A DNA stretch of 44,032 bases from positions 1 to 44,032 of the forward strand of contig NZ_LFCV01000033.1 in NCBI RefSeq assembly GCF_001037465.1, read 5' to 3'. Shown in pieces: positions 20,832 to 33,200 of this stretch; within the stretch, counting starts at the first letter, position 1; each line of letters starts with the position of its first letter. The stretch comes from Xenorhabdus khoisanae. Lineage in GTDB: Bacteria; Pseudomonadota; Gammaproteobacteria; Enterobacterales; Enterobacteriaceae. The translations under genes were made by a program, and so were the position numbers. The notes beneath the pieces are model-generated. The model had not been told where the DNA came from. It saw only the letters and a program-made list of their open reading frames with translations, and searched no databases.

Positions 20832-20837
20832 CCGGCT

Positions 20838-20874
20838 AAACCGGCAACGATCGTTATCTTATCGTTGCCGGTTT
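20838..20874. terminator. Bidirectional terminator between malQ and malG
   Basis: AAACCGGCAACGAT (20838-20851) pairs with ATCGTTGCCGGTTT (20861-20874), loop of 9 bases. A T-rich tail follows on the plus strand and AAA/TTT flanks the stem on both. It lies between the convergent malQ and malG stops. Confidence 0.85.
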
Positions 20875-20877
20875 ATT

Positions 20878-21768
20878 TCAGCCTTTCACGCCTCCCGATG
20901 TCAACCCACCGACCAACCAACGTTGAGCAACCAAGAAGACCACCGTAATAGGAATAGCTGACAGCACAGCCGCAGCGGCAAAGTCTCCCCAAAGATAGTT
21001 TTGTGGGTGAAGGTATTGCTGCATGCCCACTGCCAACGTGTAATTATCTACATCCCGTAATAGCAGGGATGCAACTGGCACTTCGGTAATCACACCAATA
21101 AAAGACAGGATAAACACAACAGCCAATATCGGTACAGAAAGCGGTAGCAGTATCAAACGGAAAACTTGCCACGTTGTCGCCCCATCCAGCATGGCAGACT
21201 CTTCAAGCGAACGATCTATCGTTTCAAAATAGCCTTTGATCGTCCATACATGCAGAGCAATCCCTCCCATATAGGCAAAAATCACGCCACCGTGGGTATT
21301 GAGTCCAAGGAAAGGGATATATTCCCCTATCCGATCAAACAAAGCATATAACGCGACTAATGAGAGTACAGCAGGGAACATCTGAAAAATCAGCATACTT
21401 TTCAGTAAAGTACTTTTGCCACGAAAACGCATGCGGGCAAACGCATAAGCACAGGTTGTTGACAGAGCAACAATTCCGATCGCAGTAATGGATGCAACTT
21501 TTACTGAATTCCAAAGCCACTGCATAACCGGAAATGGCGGCGGTACCACTCTCCCATCAGGAGATTCCACACTATAACCAAATGCCAGTTTCCAGTGTTC
21601 CCAAGAAATGGTGTCTGGAATCAGGCTACCAGTAGCAAAATTCCCCGGACGCAAAGAAATAGCAATCACCATCAACAGAGGAAATAAAATCAATGCAATA
21701 AAAGCCAGCATAAACACATGCGTTGCCCATACCCGCCAACGTTGCGATTTGGATTGTACCATCGCCAT
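20878..21768 (-). CDS. malG: Maltose ABC transporter permease MalG
   Basis: Inner membrane subunit of MalFGK2, 296 residues, the same as E. coli. Six hydrophobic segments are apparent. The EAA loop that docks on MalK reads [21 protein letters not shown], and the ending [11 protein letters not shown] is conserved. I start at ATG 21768 (MAMVQSKSQ), the E. coli start, with GGAG about 12 bases upstream. The open frame reaches 21789, where it would overlap malF. It is the third gene of malEFG. Confidence 0.97.
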   Translation of the reverse strand: MAMVQSKSQRWRVWATHVFMLAFIALILFPLLMVIAISLRPGNFATGSLIPDTISWEHWKLAFGYSVESPDGRVVPPPFPVMQWLWNSVKVASITAIGIVALSTTCAYAFARMRFRGKSTLLKSMLIFQMFPAVLSLVALYALFDRIGEYIPFLGLNTHGGVIFAYMGGIALHVWTIKGYFETIDRSLEESAMLDGATTWQVFRLILLPLSVPILAVVFILSFIGVITEVPVASLLLRDVDNYTLAVGMQQYLHPQNYLWGDFAAAAVLSAIPITVVFLVAQRWLVGGLTSGGVKG

Positions 21769-21781
21769 ATTCTTGCTCTCC

Positions 21782-23338
21782 TCAATCAAATTTAATGCGG
21801 GTGGTTTTCAGATTGATGATGGCTAATACCCCCACTAACAGGAAGATTAACGTCGCAATCGCTGCTGCCAGACCAAAATCCTGTCCGCCGCCGCCTTCAA
21901 ACGCAATGCGGTAGGTATAACTCACCAAAAGATCGGTATAACCCGCCGGAGTCGTTGTACCAATATGGTCAGGTCTGCCATTGGTTAACAATTGAATCAG
22001 GACAAAGTTATTAAAGTTAAAAGCAAAGCTGGCAATCATTAGCGGTGTCAGTGGCTTAATCAACAACGGGAAGGTTATTTTGGTGAAATTCCGCCATGCC
22101 CCTGCACCATCAATTGCTGATGCTTCATAGAGGTCATCAGGAATAGCCTTAAGCAGCCCCATGCAAAGAATCATCATATAGGGATAACCCAACCAGGTAT
22201 TTACGATAATTAACATCGTTCGGGCCAGGGTTGGATCTGTAAACCAATCTGGTTTAAGACCAAACAGGCCGTTAAGCACTAGATTAATTTCACCGAAACT
22301 CTGGTTAAACAATCCCTTAAAAATCAAAATGGAGATAAAAGAAGGAACGGCATAAGGCAAGATAAGGAGTACACGATAAATAGCCCGTCCTTTAAGGGCT
22401 TCCCACTGCACAATACAAGCGAGGATCATTCCTAATGCAACCGTTAATACTACCGTCAGCAGCGAGAAGATCACCGTCCAGACAAAAATAGACAAAAAAG
22501 GTTTTTGAATACCTTCATCCTGTATCACCCGCAGGAAGTTTTTCCAGCCAATCGAAACCGTGAACCCTGGGCTTAATGTTTCCTGTCCCCAACCACTTTC
22601 AGCATTAACGGATTGATAAAACCCTGTCTCCATATTCGGCCGGTATTGCACGCCGGTTTGTTTATTGGTCAATGTGACGCTATCTTCTTCAAGGGAATAG
22701 AGAGGATGTATAGCGGAAAATTGGCGCAATGAACTCATCCGTAACTGACCGCCATCGGGAAGAACCGCGACCAATCGGCCTAAGGCTTGACGATGCTGGG
22801 TAATCGTGCGTAATGTTGCGGCATCACCTTCAACACTTTTTTCTTGTTCACGTAGAGGCAAGGTAATGTCTTCCGTCTCAGAAAAAGAAAAAGGCATTGA
22901 TACCAGTGGTTGAGTGCTATCTGGAACGCTCAGCGCCAAAACCCACTTATCAGATGCAGGATAGAGTTTGAAATTAAAGGATTGCCCCGCCTGATATTGA
23001 CGACTCATTAAGACAGTCTGGGCACGTTCAAAAGTCAATTGGTTGGTACTGCTATAGTTTGTGAAAGCAATGGCAATTGTGCAAATAAGCGGAAACAGTA
23101 TAAACAACCCTATTCCAGCAATTCCTGGGTAGGTATAGCGCCAAACATACGCTTTGCGATTGGCAAAAACATAAATACCGCTTCCCAGTAATATCAATGT
23201 CAACATAGCAAACAGGTATTCTCCCTGCGCATACATCAATACAACCAGATAACCGGTAAAAAGTAGGCACAAACCTACAGCAAACCATTTCAAGGCAGGA
23301 TGCTGCCACCATACTGTTTTTTCTAATGTCGCTGACAT
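21782..23338 (-). CDS. malF: Maltose ABC transporter permease MalF
   Basis: Larger permease subunit, 518 residues (E. coli 514). Eight membrane helices are expected, and the big periplasmic P2 loop (about residues 90-275) lies between the third and fourth. [52 protein letters not shown] and the EAA loop [20 protein letters not shown] match the family. The start ATG 23338 ([11 protein letters not shown]) has AGGAAG 8 bases upstream; the longer frame to 23386 lies in the malE-malF spacer and is not conserved. It ends 13 bases before malG begins. Confidence 0.97.
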   Translation of the reverse strand: MSATLEKTVWWQHPALKWFAVGLCLLFTGYLVVLMYAQGEYLFAMLTLILLGSGIYVFANRKAYVWRYTYPGIAGIGLFILFPLICTIAIAFTNYSSTNQLTFERAQTVLMSRQYQAGQSFNFKLYPASDKWVLALSVPDSTQPLVSMPFSFSETEDITLPLREQEKSVEGDAATLRTITQHRQALGRLVAVLPDGGQLRMSSLRQFSAIHPLYSLEEDSVTLTNKQTGVQYRPNMETGFYQSVNAESGWGQETLSPGFTVSIGWKNFLRVIQDEGIQKPFLSIFVWTVIFSLLTVVLTVALGMILACIVQWEALKGRAIYRVLLILPYAVPSFISILIFKGLFNQSFGEINLVLNGLFGLKPDWFTDPTLARTMLIIVNTWLGYPYMMILCMGLLKAIPDDLYEASAIDGAGAWRNFTKITFPLLIKPLTPLMIASFAFNFNNFVLIQLLTNGRPDHIGTTTPAGYTDLLVSYTYRIAFEGGGGQDFGLAAAIATLIFLLVGVLAIINLKTTRIKFD

Positions 23339-23372
23339 CTTGCACTTCCTGTTACAATTACTCGAGGTAAAG

Positions 23373-23397
23373 TTCCCGTAATTCAATTCCCGTAATT
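23373..23397. repeat. 14-bp duplication in the malE-malF spacer
   Basis: TTCCCGTAATT occurs at 23373-23383 and 23387-23397, a 14-bp-period direct repeat between malE and malF. Confidence 0.7.
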
Positions 23398-23419
23398 AAG
23401 GGTCTATCTAATGGGTACT

Positions 23420-23445
23420 CAGGCTCCTTTCAAATCAGGAGCCTG
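23420..23445 (-). terminator. Stem-loop directly after malE (partial terminator or mRNA stabiliser)
   Basis: CAGGCTCCT (23420-23428) pairs with AGGAGCCTG (23437-23445). It lies 8 bases after the malE stop and lacks a T-run in the malE direction. In E. coli a hairpin element at this place keeps malE mRNA more abundant than malFG; the same role is inferred here. Confidence 0.6.
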
Positions 23446-23453
23446 TTATTTGT

Positions 23454-24653
23454 TTATTTTGTCATTCTTGATTCAGCATCATTAAGCGCAGCATCTATTG
23501 TCTGACGACCATTAATACTGTTAAGAACTGCGCTGCGCATGGCGTACCAGAAGCTACTCATTTGAGAGATATTAGGCATAATTTCGCCTTTCTGAGCATT
23601 TTCCATCGTGGCAGCAATACGTGGATCTTTCGCAAGGATCTCCTGATAAGATTTCAAAGCCACGGCGCCCAACGGCTTATCTTTATCTATCATTGCCAAG
23701 CCTTCGTTCGTAAGCAGATAGTTCTCCAAAAATTCCTTCGCCAATTCTTTATTGGGGCTGGCCGCATTAATTCCTGCCGTTAAAATACCCACAAAAGGTT
23801 TAGATGGTTTTCCTTTGAAAGTTGGCAATAACGTAACGCCGTAATTAATCTTGTTTTTATCTACATTTGTCCATGCCCACGGGCCGTTGATCGTCATTGC
23901 TGTTTTGCCTTTATTAAAGTTGGCTTCAGCAATCGAGTAATCGATATCAGCACTGAGATGTTTGTTTTTGACTAAATCGATCAAAAACTGCATTCCTGCT
24001 TTAGAGCCTGCGTTATTCACTCCGCTATCTTTAACGTTATAAGTCCCGTTTTCTGCCTTGAAAGCGTAACCGCCATCTGCGGCAATCAGCGGCCAAGTGA
24101 AATAAGGCTCCTGCAAATTGAACATAATTGCGCTTTTATTTTGCTTTTTCAGCTCATTATCCAATGCAGGAATTTCTTCCCATGTTTTAGGCGGAGATTT
24201 GATTAAATCTTTATTGTAGATAAGAGAAAGCGCTTCAACTGCGACAGGATATCCCATCAGTTTCCCATCATAACGGACAGCATCCCAAGTAAAAGGGAAT
24301 AGCTTATTGATGAAAGCACTGTCAGGTGTGATTTCAGCGACTAAACCTGATTGAGCATAACCGCCAAAACGATCATGTGCCCAGAAAATAATATCCGGCC
24401 CGCCTCCTGTAGCCGCTATTTGGGTATATTTCTCTTCCAGTTTGTCAGGATGTTCAACAACGACAGGAATTCCCGTTTCCTTTGCGAATTTTTCACCGAC
24501 CTGGGCCAGTCCATTGTAGCCTTTATCACCATTGATCCAAATCACCAGCTTGCCTTCCTCAAACTTTGCAAAAGCTGGGGCAGACAATACCCATGTCGTT
24601 AAAACAGACAGCATAAGGGTGCGGGTACCCATTTTAAAATTTGTTTTGATCAT
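23454..24653 (-). CDS. malE: Maltose/maltodextrin-binding periplasmic protein MalE
   Basis: The soluble receptor that delivers maltodextrins to MalFGK2. The N-terminus is a Sec signal peptide ([18 protein letters not shown]... ending APAFA) with cleavage expected before [20 protein letters not shown]. Ligand-site and structural blocks follow: [69 protein letters not shown] and [12 protein letters not shown] prefer the second ATG (24653, 399 residues) over 24656 because GGGCGG would otherwise nearly abut the start. First gene of malEFG, divergent from malK. Confidence 0.97.
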   Translation of the reverse strand: MIKTNFKMGTRTLMLSVLTTWVLSAPAFAKFEEGKLVIWINGDKGYNGLAQVGEKFAKETGIPVVVEHPDKLEEKYTQIAATGGGPDIIFWAHDRFGGYAQSGLVAEITPDSAFINKLFPFTWDAVRYDGKLMGYPVAVEALSLIYNKDLIKSPPKTWEEIPALDNELKKQNKSAIMFNLQEPYFTWPLIAADGGYAFKAENGTYNVKDSGVNNAGSKAGMQFLIDLVKNKHLSADIDYSIAEANFNKGKTAMTINGPWAWTNVDKNKINYGVTLLPTFKGKPSKPFVGILTAGINAASPNKELAKEFLENYLLTNEGLAMIDKDKPLGAVALKSYQEILAKDPRIAATMENAQKGEIMPNISQMSSFWYAMRSAVLNSINGRQTIDAALNDAESRMTK

Positions 24654-24761
24654 CATTCCGCCCTTTTATCATTTGTCAGTTCAAGATGAGTTTCTTCTTT
24701 ACTCATTTCTTTGCTACATGGCTAAAAAATAGTTCTCAGTGTGCAATTAATATAAAAAAGA

Positions 24762-24773
24762 CTCATCCTCCTC
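24762..24773 (-). promoter_or_regulatory. MalT boxes on the malE side
   Basis: CTCATCCTCCTC reads GAGGAGGATGAG on the minus strand, giving overlapping GGATGA and GAGGA-type MalT half elements about 110 bases upstream of malE. Confidence 0.6.
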
Positions 24774-24798
24774 TGCTCTACGCCTCAATCAGAATGAG

Positions 24799-24814
24799 TG
24801 TGAGCTGGGTTACA
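24799..24814. promoter_or_regulatory. CRP site 1 in the malE-malK control region
   Basis: TGTGA-GCTGGG-TTACA matches the CRP consensus at 9 of 10 core positions. Confidence 0.8.
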
Positions 24815-24860
24815 AAAATAATTAAAATCATAACGTTAATACTAAGATGGCATTATTTTT

Positions 24861-24876
24861 TGCGATTTGAATCACA
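24861..24876. promoter_or_regulatory. CRP site 2 in the malE-malK control region
   Basis: TGCGA-TTTGAA-TCACA matches at 9 of 10 core positions. With site 1 it occupies the centre of the divergent promoter, as in E. coli malEp-malKp, where several CRP sites lie between two MalT clusters. Confidence 0.8.
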
Positions 24877-24923
24877 TCTTATCTGACAATTGACTCCTTC
24901 ATGCCCTAACCGCATTAATCTCA

Positions 24924-24942
24924 TCATCCTGATTCCTCCCCC
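24924..24942 (-). promoter_or_regulatory. MalT boxes on the malK side
   Basis: TCATCC (24924-24929, GGATGA on minus) and TCCTCCCCC (24934-24942, GGGGGAGGA on minus) form a close pair. A GGAGGA at 24960-24965 may add a third. Together with 24762-24773 and the two CRP sites these explain the 365-base malE-malK gap. Confidence 0.65.
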
Positions 24943-25018
24943 ATAAAAAACTCGGGAATGGAGGATTCTTACACCTGTTATTTTGTACACAATCTTGCCA
25001 ATCCGAGGGAGGGAACAA

Positions 25019-27418
<2,400 letters not shown>

Positions 27419-27419
<1 letters not shown>

Positions 27420-28396
27420 TGAAAACGAAATTACTCGTGCTTTGTCTCAGTACGTTATTCTACAGCATGATTCCTGCCGGAAGTTATGCTGCATCGAATG
27501 CTGTAATCACTAATAAAACCAGTTCAGGGATAGAAACATCCAGCGCTACTATTGCACCAAGTATTGCACCAAAGTTGTCTCTGTCAGCCTTACACAAGTT
27601 ACAATGGCAACCCGTTAATACTTATGATACACAAACCGTTATTCTCAGTGGCGCGTCACAACAACTTAATAATGAGGATATCCGCGGGGCGATAGCGGCA
27701 TTTGCTTTGCCTGCTAATCAAGGTTCATTGGAGATCACGTTAAACAGTCTGATAAAGGATAATCAGGTATATTCGCCAAATGTTCTGGTACTTGATGAAC
27801 AATTGAACCCTGCTGCCTTTTATCCAAGCCACTATTTTCACTATCAACAACCGGGCATTATGTCCGTTGACAGGCTTCAAGGTGTATTAAAACTGACACC
27901 TGCATTGGGGCAACAGCGAATTCATTTACTGATTTATACAACTCTTGCTGATTTAAAGTCCTCTACACAAATGGTCGATCCTGCTAAAGCCTATGCACAA
28001 GGAGTAGGTAACGCAGTGCCGGATATTCCAGATCCGATCGCTCACCATACGGAAACAGGAACTTTAATGCTAAAAGTGAAGTCAGAACGTGATGCCGGCA
28101 ATATTCTGATTGGTCAGGTATTTTCTACACCAGCACCAAAACCCGTTACCGTAGGCTCTACACAAGAGGTATCCTCTTCACCGGTAAGAACAACCCCTGC
28201 AGCTGTACCACAATCTACGGCACCCGCAGCTAAACCTGTACTGAGCGATACAGAACAGTATTTCAATGATGCTATCAAGAGAGCTATTAGTCATGGCGAT
28301 ATTGATAAGGCGTTGAAACTGTTGGATGAAGCAGAACGCCTGGGTTCTCCAACCGCACGAGAAACTTTTATTAAGTTGATAAAAAGTAAAGGATAA
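27419..28396 (+). CDS. malM: Maltose operon periplasmic protein MalM
   Basis: A periplasmic protein of the malK-lamB-malM operon with no known catalytic role. A signal peptide (MKTKLLVLCLSTLFYSMIPAGSYA) is followed by a low-complexity linker with a 12-bp duplication. The domain shows SPNVLVLDEQLNPAAFYPSHYF, PGIMSVDRLQGV, LTPALGQQRIHLLIYTT, PAKAYAQGVGNAVPDIPDP, and the C-terminal DTEQYFNDAIKRAISHGDI and ALKLLDEAERLGS. At 325 residues it is longer than E. coli MalM (306). ATG 27419 shares a base with the lamB stop, so translation is coupled. Confidence 0.95.
27551..27574 (+). repeat. 12-bp tandem duplication in malM
   Basis: ATTGCACCAAGT (27551-27562) and ATTGCACCAAAG (27563-27574) encode IAPSIAPK in the linker after the signal peptide. 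Confidence 0.75.
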
Positions 28397-28410
28397 CTTT
28401 AATTCATCAA

Positions 28411-28457
28411 AGGGTTATAGCTTATTGAGTTTGAGAACTAAATATCACTATAACCCT
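28411..28457 (+). terminator. Probable terminator-like hairpin after malM
   Basis: AGGGTTATAG (28411-28420) pairs with CTATAACCCT (28448-28457). The loop is 27 bases, long for an intrinsic terminator, and the following GCCATTATTTCTT is only moderately T-rich. Confidence 0.45.
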
Positions 28458-28522
28458 GCCATTATTTCTTAACAGACTTTTGTTATCACTCGTTACTATA
28501 TGATATTTAATAAAAATCCTTT

Positions 28523-28801
28523 TTAACGCCCTTCTTTATCAAGATAATTTTTAATTTTCCCGCGAAACTTATAAACGAAACAAACAATCAGCACTAATAA
28601 TAAGATAATGAACATAATCTTGGGTATTATTACTGAAAATAACAAAAAGAATAAAATACCTATAGATAGCAATGAAATAACAATATCCTTCATTGCAACA
28701 TTAAATAGCCGCGCAATAAATTTAATAGTATATTTTATGGTTTTATAAAATATTTCCAGTATTTTTGCTAATATATCGACCAATATATCCACCAGCATCA
28801 T
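28523..28801 (-). CDS. Small hydrophobic membrane protein, unknown function
   Basis: A 92-residue frame (start uncertain: ATG 28801 or 28798, with AAGGG immediately upstream). Residues about 1-35 form an amphipathic Ile/Leu/Lys-rich stretch, residues 40-75 give one long or two closely spaced membrane helices (IVISLLSIGILFFLLF, IMFIILLLVLIVCFVY), and the tail is basic (KFRGKIKNYLDKEGR). I do not recognise a family. The N-terminal VDILVDIL arises from a 12-bp tandem duplication at 28770-28793. It lies just downstream of the deacetylase on the same strand (62-base gap) and could be co-transcribed. AT-rich base use leaves some chance that it is not a gene. Confidence 0.5.
   Translation of the reverse strand: MMLVDILVDILAKILEIFYKTIKYTIKFIARLFNVAMKDIVISLLSIGILFFLLFSVIIPKIMFIILLLVLIVCFVYKFRGKIKNYLDKEGR
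28770..28793 (-). repeat. 12-bp tandem duplication in the small membrane ORF
   Basis: AATATATCGACC (28770-28781) and AATATATCCACC (28782-28793), plus-strand reading, differ by one base and encode the repeated V/L-D-I-L. Confidence 0.7.
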
Positions 28802-28863
28802 CCCTTGTAAAAAACATTTATGAAATAACTCTTAATTTTTCATCGAATAAATAATTTTACATC

Positions 28864-30159
28864 TTACATACGATTATCAATCGGTTGCAAAGGCATTGAT
28901 TCCGGATTATTAGCAATCATTTTTGCCATTTTTTCAATCGGATCTGTTCTTAAGATATATAAACGTTTCAGGGAAAATGGGTTATCACCCAGCTTTACTT
29001 TGCCTTGTATCGTGGTAACAGCCAAATGAAACCCGGCTTGTTCAGCCGCTTTCATTGCTTTTGGATTGTATCCACCAAAAGGATATGAAAGATAAAGCAC
29101 ATGGGGGTTAAATTGTGATAGTGCTCGTCTGGAGCGTTCAAAATCATACAAAATAGTATGATATGACCGGCTGAATAATATAGGTTGCTTATTTTTCCCC
29201 AAGCGATGCAAAAAGTGGGTATGGGATTGAAAATCAAACACATCCTGCATGGTATATAATTCAGAGAGGCTGGTAAATTGCAGACTATTAGGATCCCATT
29301 TCTGCGGGTAACGTTTAATACGAGATGAAATAATAAAGAATGTCGCTTTCTGCTTGTTTTCTTTCAAAATTGGGTAAGCATAACGATACACAGACTTCAA
29401 GCCATCATCAAAAGTCAAACCAACCACTTTTGCTGGCAAATTAATGGTGCCATTTATATAACCTTCCAATTCATATAATGAAATTGTGGTGTAACCTGCT
29501 TGCTTCAAATAAGCCATCTGCTCACGAAAGGCAGTCAGAGATGTCGTTGTTGAGGTATGGAGAAAACGTTTATTCTCTTTATCCTGCAAAATATGATGAT
29601 AGGTTAATAAGGGAATCCCATTATCCAATTCAGCATCCTGATCACTAATGTAGCCTAATCGATCACCCACATTAATTTCATACCAAGTATGACGTGAAGG
29701 ATCTTGTAACTTACTTACAATCGGGTAACGGAGGTTCGCCATCAAAACACCAACTGGCTCGCTATCAATTTCAGGTGTGCTATAGATTTTGGCTTCTTTA
29801 AAAACAACCAAATTTTGGGTAACTTTTTTATGAAGAATATTGAAGGGATCTGCGGGAAACGCCGATTTTTTTATTTTCTTTAAATGTTCTTTGGCAATAT
29901 AGCCAGTGCCATTACCAAAATGAAACGCATAATAATCTTTATCTTCTCCTTCTTCTTCAAACACCTTCAGGCTTTGCCTTTTCTTTAATACACCAGCCTT
30001 GATAACGTGTTCACCGATCCAGGCATAAATTTCACTGTCTCTGGTCGCCTCCATGTAGTGATAGTCAGGCAAGTCATGGTGCTGCGCTAAAGCAGGATAG
30101 GAAAAACATAATACAAGTGGCAAGAAAATTATTGCAATAACATGAACGATTCGTCTCAT
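28864..30159 (-). CDS. Exported polysaccharide deacetylase with SH3-like repeats, PgaB/IcaB-like
   Basis: A 431-residue protein. A signal peptide (MRRIVHVIAIIFLPLVLCFS...ALA) is followed by two SH3-like stretches around residues 38-100 (ending GNGTGYIAKEHLKKI) and 115-175 (ending VGDRLGYISD). The NodB domain then runs from about 185 to 410. Metal and catalytic motifs are LTFDDG (249-253), SHTHFLH with His313 and His318 spaced as in PgaB-type N-deacetylases, and YPFGG near 358. PLLTYHHI before the domain is also typical. It probably removes acetyl groups from an amino-sugar polymer (poly-GlcNAc-like or peptidoglycan) in the envelope. No pga or ica neighbours are present, so the polymer is unknown. 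It lies 88 bases after rpoC, behind the rpoC terminator. Confidence 0.85.
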   Translation of the reverse strand: MRRIVHVIAIIFLPLVLCFSYPALAQHHDLPDYHYMEATRDSEIYAWIGEHVIKAGVLKKRQSLKVFEEEGEDKDYYAFHFGNGTGYIAKEHLKKIKKSAFPADPFNILHKKVTQNLVVFKEAKIYSTPEIDSEPVGVLMANLRYPIVSKLQDPSRHTWYEINVGDRLGYISDQDAELDNGIPLLTYHHILQDKENKRFLHTSTTTSLTAFREQMAYLKQAGYTTISLYELEGYINGTINLPAKVVGLTFDDGLKSVYRYAYPILKENKQKATFFIISSRIKRYPQKWDPNSLQFTSLSELYTMQDVFDFQSHTHFLHRLGKNKQPILFSRSYHTILYDFERSRRALSQFNPHVLYLSYPFGGYNPKAMKAAEQAGFHLAVTTIQGKVKLGDNPFSLKRLYILRTDPIEKMAKMIANNPESMPLQPIDNRM

Positions 30160-30173
30160 TTTAATTTTCCATC

Positions 30174-30207
30174 CAATAAAAAATGCCCTCTACCAAGAGA
30201 GGGCATT
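30174..30207 (-). terminator. Terminator of the rpoBC transcript
   Basis: AAATGCCCTCT (30181-30191) pairs with AGAGGGCATTT (30197-30207) with a 5-base loop. On the minus strand a T-run follows (A-run at 30176-30183 on plus). It is 40 bases beyond the rpoC stop and shares the sequence ATGCCCTCTAC with the terminator near 9870. Confidence 0.9.
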
Positions 30208-30247
30208 TCACGATTAGCCATACCTATGTATGCTACGCATCACGATA

Positions 30248-33200
30248 TTAGTCGTTATTGCTGCTGCTACCGAAACCTGCATTCAACAATTCAGCAAGGT
30301 TTGCAGTGGCTTCGTCAACGCTAACTTGTGGTGCTTCAACCACTTCGTTTGCTTGACGACGGCGGATGCGATCCTGATGGTAAGCATAACCTGTACCAGC
30401 AGGGATCAGACGACCAACGATAACGTTCTCTTTCAGGCCACGCAGTTCATCACGTTTACCTGCAACGGCTGCTTCAGTCAGTACGCGGGTTGTTTCCTGG
30501 AACGACGCCGCAGAGATGAAGGATTCTGTTGCCAGTGATGCCTTGGTGATACCCAACAGATCACGGTGGAAAGTCGCCGGTACTTTACCATCCAATTCCA
30601 ACTTACGGTTTGCAACTTTAACGCGCGCGTATTCAACCTGTTCGCCTTCGAGGAATTCAGAACTACCTGAGTTCGCGATGGTAACTTTACGCAGCATCTG
30701 ACGAACGATAACTTCAATGTGTTTATCGTTAATCTTAACGCCTTGCAGACGGTAAACTTCCTGTACTTCGTTAGTGATGTAACGAGCAACCGCGTGAACA
30801 CCACGCAGGCGCAGAATGTCATGTGGAGATTCTGGGCCATCGGAGATCACGTCACCGCGTTCAACAACTTCACCTTCGAATACGTTGAGCTGACGCCATT
30901 TAGGGATCATCTCTTCGTAAGCATCGCCACCATCCAGTGGGCTGATAACCAGACGACGTTTGCCTTTAGTTTCTTTACCGAAGGAAACAATACCGCTGAT
31001 TTCTGCCAGGATAGCTGGCTCTTTCGGACGACGAGCTTCGAACAGGTCCGCAACACGTGGCAGACCACCGGTGATATCTTTAGTACCGCCGGATTCTTGA
31101 GGAATACGCGCTAACGTATCACCCGCAGAGATGGACATGCCATCTTCCAGCTGAACAATCGCTTTACCCGGCAGGAAGTACTGAGCAGGCATATCTGTAC
31201 CTGAGATCAGAACATCGTTACCCTGAGCATCAACGATTTTCAGTGACGGACGCAGGTCTTTACCGCTACCGGTACGCTCTGCACTATCCAGAACCACCAG
31301 TGAAGACAGGCCGGTCAGTTCGTCCGTCTGACGGGTAATGGTCTGGCCATCAACCATGTCGTAGAACTGAATGATACCGGATACTTCACTCACAACTGGC
31401 ATGGTATGTGGATCCCAGTTCGCAACGGTTTCGCCGCCGGTTACTGTCTCACCATCACCTTTAGCCAATACCGAGCCGTAAGGGACTTTATAGCTTTCTT
31501 TAGTACGACCGAAATCGTCGATCAGGCGCAATTCGGTATTACGGGAAGTAATAACCAGTTTGCCCGCTGAGTTAGTCACGAATTTCGCGTTGGTCAGTTT
31601 CAAGTGACCTTTGTTACGTACCTGAATGCTGGATTCTGCTGCCGCACGAGATGCCGCACCACCGATGTGGAACGTACGCATCGTCAACTGTGTACCCGGC
31701 TCACCGATTGACTGTGCCGCGATAACACCAACTGCTTCACCTTTGTTGATGCGATGACCACGAGCAAGGTCGCGACCGTAACAGTTCGCACAAACACCAA
31801 AGTCAGTTTCACAGCTTACTACGGAACGTACTTTCACGCTGTCAACGGAGTTTTCTTCTAACAGATCACACCATTTTTCATTCAGCAGTGTATTACGTGC
31901 AACCAGAATGTCCGCTGTGCCTGGCTTCAGAACGTCTTCAGCAGTCACACGACCCAATACGCGCTCACGCAGTGGTTCTTTAACGTCGCCACCTTCGATA
32001 ACCGGAGTCATCAGGATACCGTTGTGAGTACCACAGTCGTCTTCAGTCACAACCAAGTCTTGGGCAACGTCAACCAGACGACGAGTCAGGTAACCGGAGT
32101 TCGCGGTTTTCAATGCGGTATCCGCAAGACCTTTACGAGCACCGTGGGTTGAGATGAAGTACTGGAGTACGTTCAGACCTTCACGGAAGTTCGCGGTAAT
32201 CGGGGTTTCGATGATGGAGCCATCTGGTGTTGCCATCAAGCCACGCATACCCGCCAACTGACGGATCTGAGCAGCGGAACCACGCGCACCAGAGTCGGCC
32301 ATCATAAAGATGTTGTTGAAAGAAACTTGCTGTTCTTCTTCACCGTTACGGTTAATAACAGTTTCAGTAGACAGGTTTTCCATCATCGCCTTAGCAACAC
32401 GTTCGTTCGCCGCAGCCCAGATATCGATAACCTTGTTATAGCGTTCGCCAGCAGTTACCAGACCTGATTGGAACTGTTCCTGAATTTCAGCCACTTCCGC
32501 TTCTGCTTCCGCGATGATGCCTTCTTTCTTCTCAGGAATAACCATGTCGTCGATACCTACGGATACCCCTGAACGAGCAGCGTAAGCAAAACCGGTATAC
32601 ATGGTCTGGTCAGCCAAAATAACCGTTGGTTTCAGGCCCAGTACGCGGTAACAGGTATTCAGCATTCTGGAGATTGCTTTTTTACCCAGCGCCTGGTTAA
32701 TCAGTGAGAATGGCAGACCTCTCGGTACGATCATCCACAGGATGGCACGACCGACAGTTGTATCAACCAGCCCTGTATTAACGGTGATATTGCCTTCGCC
32801 ATCTTTCACTTCTTCAGTGATACGGACTTTGACGCGAGCGTGCAAAGAAGCCAGACCTGCGCGGTAAACACGCTCTGCTTCTTTAGGGCCGCTCAGAACC
32901 ATGCCTTCGCCTTTCGCGTTAACACAGTCACGAGTCATATAGTACAGACCCAATACAACGTCCTGAGATGGAACGATGATTGGTTCACCGCTCGCCGGAG
33001 ACAGGATGTTGTTGGTAGACATCATCAGCGCACGCGCTTCCAACTGGGCTTCCAGTGTCAACGGTACGTGAACAGCCATCTGGTCACCATCGAAGTCGGC
33101 GTTATAAGCCGCACACACGAGTGGGTGCAACTGGATCGCTTTACCTTCGATCAGAACAGGTTCAAATGCCTGAATACCCAAACGGTGAAGGGTCGGTGCA

